This document shows positions 4,669 to 6,776 of a stretch of 6,776 nucleotides of DNA, one piece after another. The notes below the pieces were generated by a model. That model saw only the letters and a list, made by a program, of their open reading frames with translations, searched no databases and was not told where the DNA came from. How positions within the stretch are numbered: position 1 is the first letter of the stretch; each line of letters starts with the position of its first letter. The stretch spans positions 1 to 6,776 of the forward strand of contig CAYNNP010000299.1 in the NCBI GenBank assembly GCA_964398215.1, in the 5' to 3' direction. Source of the DNA: CAYNNP01 sp964398215 (lineage in GTDB: Bacteria; Planctomycetota; Planctomycetia; Pirellulales; Pirellulaceae). The position numbers and the translations under genes were made by a program.

Positions 4669-6621
4669 GTGACCTTTGCTCCCTTCGCTGTCGAATGTCT
4701 CACCTGCGGAAGCCGCCTCAAGGTTACCAACCCGGCGCTAGTAGGCACGATCGCTAGTTGTCCCAAGTGCAACTCGATGGTTGAAGTCCAACCGCCAGCG
4801 CCAACACGTCAGCTTGCCGTTGGCGATTCCAGTGTCGATAGCCAAGCGCTCACCGAAGACTCGATCAATGTCGATACCGACGATCTTGATGCTTCGTCTG
4901 CCCCGAGCGGTTTTGTTGGCGACGTACCAGAACAAGCACATGAACCACTGCCGGGGGCTCCAATGCCTCCCGGTTGGCAAAGCGAAAAGACACAAAGGTC
5001 GCGCCAAATTGGGTTGATCGTTGCCATAAGTGCTACGTCCTTGTTAGGCGCCGTTCTGGTGTTTGGCTGGTTTATCAGATCATGGCGAAAGCAAGCCGAT
5101 GTAGCCCAGAATCAAACCCAAGAAGACACGCAGGCCTTGCAGGATCAGCCCACGGTTGAAGATGTGGAGGGCGACGCAGAACCTACAACGGATGTGGAAA
5201 CCCCTGATGCGGATCCAATTCCAACCGAGAATGATCCACCGAAAGCGTCAACGGACGATTTAGATCCGATGCCTGCGCCTGAAGAAAAACCAGACCAGCC
5301 GAAGACACCGATCCCTGGACCGGAACCCAATAACACGTCCGATCTAATTACGGGTTCGCCGTTGGACGATCTTCTTGCACCAGAAAAAACACCTGCGAAG
5401 GCGGATGCGGACGAATCGAAGCTCGAAAGTTTGCCGCCGGGGTTGGCCGAGATCGCTGAGGTGGTTGGGCTGGACACAAAACCGATTCAGCCCAATCTGG
5501 AGCCGCTACCGACGGAAATCGAATTGGTTGGTCCTGCTCCTGTGGAAATCGATCCCAACCTAGTCGCCAATCCGCCTGAAAAAATCAACCTCGTGCGAGC
5601 ATTGGGGGCAGTGAAATTTGCAATCGATACAAAGAACAACAAGTATCCTTTGGCAGATATCACACTCGTGATCAGCCAGCTGACTGGCGTACCGATTCAG
5701 ATCGATTGGGTTGCGTTTGACCTGATGGGCAAAGACATTCGCCAGCCTATCGTATTGCCTGAGCGAAAGCTTTATTCGGCCGGTGATTTTCTAGCAGAGC
5801 TTGCGAAATCTTACGGAGCGGAGATCGAAAAAACCGACAACATGGTGATTTTGAAACCGACCAAGGAAAATCAGCAGTTGGCGTTTGCAAACTTGTTCGA
5901 TCTAACCGACTTTGCTGACCCCGATTCGGCTGCGATCCTATTGAACCAGTTTTTGCATGGACCCGATACGAGTTCAAACAAACTACAAGTCGACGAAGAA
6001 GATTCGGATCAGTACAAACTCGCCGCGTTGGCAACCGAAGCACTGCGCCGGATGCGTTCGACAAAACCAAAAATCGCTGAACAGCCTTTCCGCCGGTGGG
6101 CACAATCGTTGGCCGATCCAAATCTGGATTGGCCGATCATCACCAACGGAGTTTCGATCCCACAGTTGGACGCGCCGATCGCAATGACGGGGCTATTGCG
6201 CCGAATTGCAAAAGGCAACAAAGTATCCTGCGTGATCAACTGGTTTGATGGCGTACAGTTTCGAATGTCACCCAAACAATTGACATTGCCTCACGCACAA
6301 GAGGCTGGCGATGTATTGAAAGCGGTTTTGGATCCGTTCAAATTGCAAGTTCGCCAAGTGGACACTGATTTTTGGTGGGTATCAACCGCAGCAACTTACG
6401 ACCGCTTTCCAGTCGTTGTTTGGACCGAGCCACTGGGTGCAAATCCAGAACAGAAACTAAAAGAAATCGTCAGTCTGGTGCTGAAGTCCGAAAAAGCAAT
6501 CTCTAACGTCGCCATTGATCCATCATCAAACCGTGCTTTGCTGTTGCTACCCCGCTACATCGTCAGGCAACTACCAAAGCTTCACGGCACCCTCACTTCA
6601 GTCAACGCAAAAAACCCATAG
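4669..6621 (+). CDS. Zinc-ribbon, single-span membrane protein with two secretin-N/STN-like units
   Basis: I cannot name this 650-residue protein, but its architecture is clear. Residues 8-36 form a zinc ribbon resembling the MJ0042 finger type (C10-x2-C13 and C31-x2-C34). Residues about 114-137 are one hydrophobic membrane span flanked by basic residues (RSR before, RSWRK after). Residues about 140-300 are an acidic, Pro-rich, probably disordered linker. The C-terminal part contains two diverged copies of a unit that resembles secretin N/STN domains. The first is at about 308-397 (LADITLVISQLTG, PIQIDW, IVLPERKLYSAGDFLAEL). The second is at about 497-573 (DAPIAMTGLLRRIAKG, CVINW, LTLPHAQEAGDVLKAVL). 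Each copy is followed by a similar extension (DLTDFADPDSAAILLNQF near 411; VVVWTEPLGANPEQKLKEI near 582). The topology is probably ribbon in the cytoplasm and units in the periplasm. No secretin barrel is present, so it is not a complete secretin. The GTG at 4669 is chosen because the family-like N-terminus begins there; a TTG at 4639 would add ten residues. Confidence 0.75.
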   Translation: MTFAPFAVECLTCGSRLKVTNPALVGTIASCPKCNSMVEVQPPAPTRQLAVGDSSVDSQALTEDSINVDTDDLDASSAPSGFVGDVPEQAHEPLPGAPMPPGWQSEKTQRSRQIGLIVAISATSLLGAVLVFGWFIRSWRKQADVAQNQTQEDTQALQDQPTVEDVEGDAEPTTDVETPDADPIPTENDPPKASTDDLDPMPAPEEKPDQPKTPIPGPEPNNTSDLITGSPLDDLLAPEKTPAKADADESKLESLPPGLAEIAEVVGLDTKPIQPNLEPLPTEIELVGPAPVEIDPNLVANPPEKINLVRALGAVKFAIDTKNNKYPLADITLVISQLTGVPIQIDWVAFDLMGKDIRQPIVLPERKLYSAGDFLAELAKSYGAEIEKTDNMVILKPTKENQQLAFANLFDLTDFADPDSAAILLNQFLHGPDTSSNKLQVDEEDSDQYKLAALATEALRRMRSTKPKIAEQPFRRWAQSLADPNLDWPIITNGVSIPQLDAPIAMTGLLRRIAKGNKVSCVINWFDGVQFRMSPKQLTLPHAQEAGDVLKAVLDPFKLQVRQVDTDFWWVSTAATYDRFPVVVWTEPLGANPEQKLKEIVSLVLKSEKAISNVAIDPSSNRALLLLPRYIVRQLPKLHGTLTSVNAKNP

Positions 6622-6665
6622 CGTTTTGTGAGCGGCAAGACGCGCAATTTTTGGTAACCCGACGC

Positions 6666-6720
6666 GTGAGCGAGGGACACCGTGAATCCGTCGCTGACTT
6701 GTTTTGGATTTGCGCTTTTT
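6666..6720 (+). terminator. Imperfect hairpin with T-rich sequence after the last gene
   Basis: GTGAGCGA (6666-6673) pairs with TCGCTGAC (6691-6698) with one mismatch. The stem is extended inward by GGA/TCC (6675-6677, 6687-6689). T-rich sequence follows (TTGTTTT at 6699-6705, TTTTT at 6716-6720). It is 45 bases after the stop of the zinc-ribbon protein gene and could end its transcript. The T-run is interrupted, so the call is tentative. The remaining bases to 6776 show no gene start I can support. Confidence 0.4.
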
Positions 6721-6776
6721 AAGTAGGCCGGACCGAGCAAACGCTGCAATTGCCGGAACTTCGGACGCAAGTAGAA

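Noticed and set aside
6582..6770. 62-codon minus-strand open frame at the right edge
   Set aside because: It overlaps the 3' end of the membrane protein gene and the hairpin region, and has no recognisable features.

Overview
The window looks like chromosomal DNA from a planctomycete, most likely a Pirellulaceae (Rhodopirellula-like) member. This rests on four things: moderate G+C by eye, loosely packed genes with long spacers, start sites with weak or absent Shine-Dalgarno sequences at several genes, and a long membrane protein that combines an N-terminal zinc ribbon with secretin-N-like repeats, a style I associate with that phylum. No alignment could be run, so the assignment is an inference.

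Layout, left to right. (1) Positions 1-242 hold no confident gene. (2) Two small exported-protein genes lie in tandem on the plus strand. The first (243-638) encodes a secreted protein with an acidic first half and a strikingly tyrosine-rich second half. It is followed by a perfect hairpin and then a textbook intrinsic terminator. The second (765-1541) encodes a secreted or lipid-anchored protein with a CARDB-like beta-sandwich and a Pro/Thr-rich tail. (3) A hotdog-fold acyl-CoA thioesterase of the YbgC/FadM (4-HBT) type (1594-2004, minus strand) converges on the CARDB gene and diverges from a standalone tandem-ACT-domain protein (2152-2661). (4) A complete RtcB-type RNA ligase gene (2906-4390) has every metal-binding and guanylylated residue in place, but no archease or RNA cyclase beside it in this window. 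(5) A 278-bp spacer carries a large GC-rich palindrome and a terminator-like stem-loop. It leads into (6) a 650-residue protein (4669-6621) with a zinc ribbon, one membrane span, a long acidic Pro-rich linker and two diverged copies of a secretin-N/STN-like unit. (7) The last 155 bp hold an imperfect hairpin with T-rich sequence after it.

The genes do not form an obvious single pathway. Most appear to be individually transcribed, housekeeping or surface-related. The least ordinary items are the charge-segregated Tyr-rich secreted protein and the zinc-ribbon protein with duplicated secretin-N-like units but no secretin barrel. I see no CRISPR array, tRNA, rRNA, transposase, phage gene or defence cassette.
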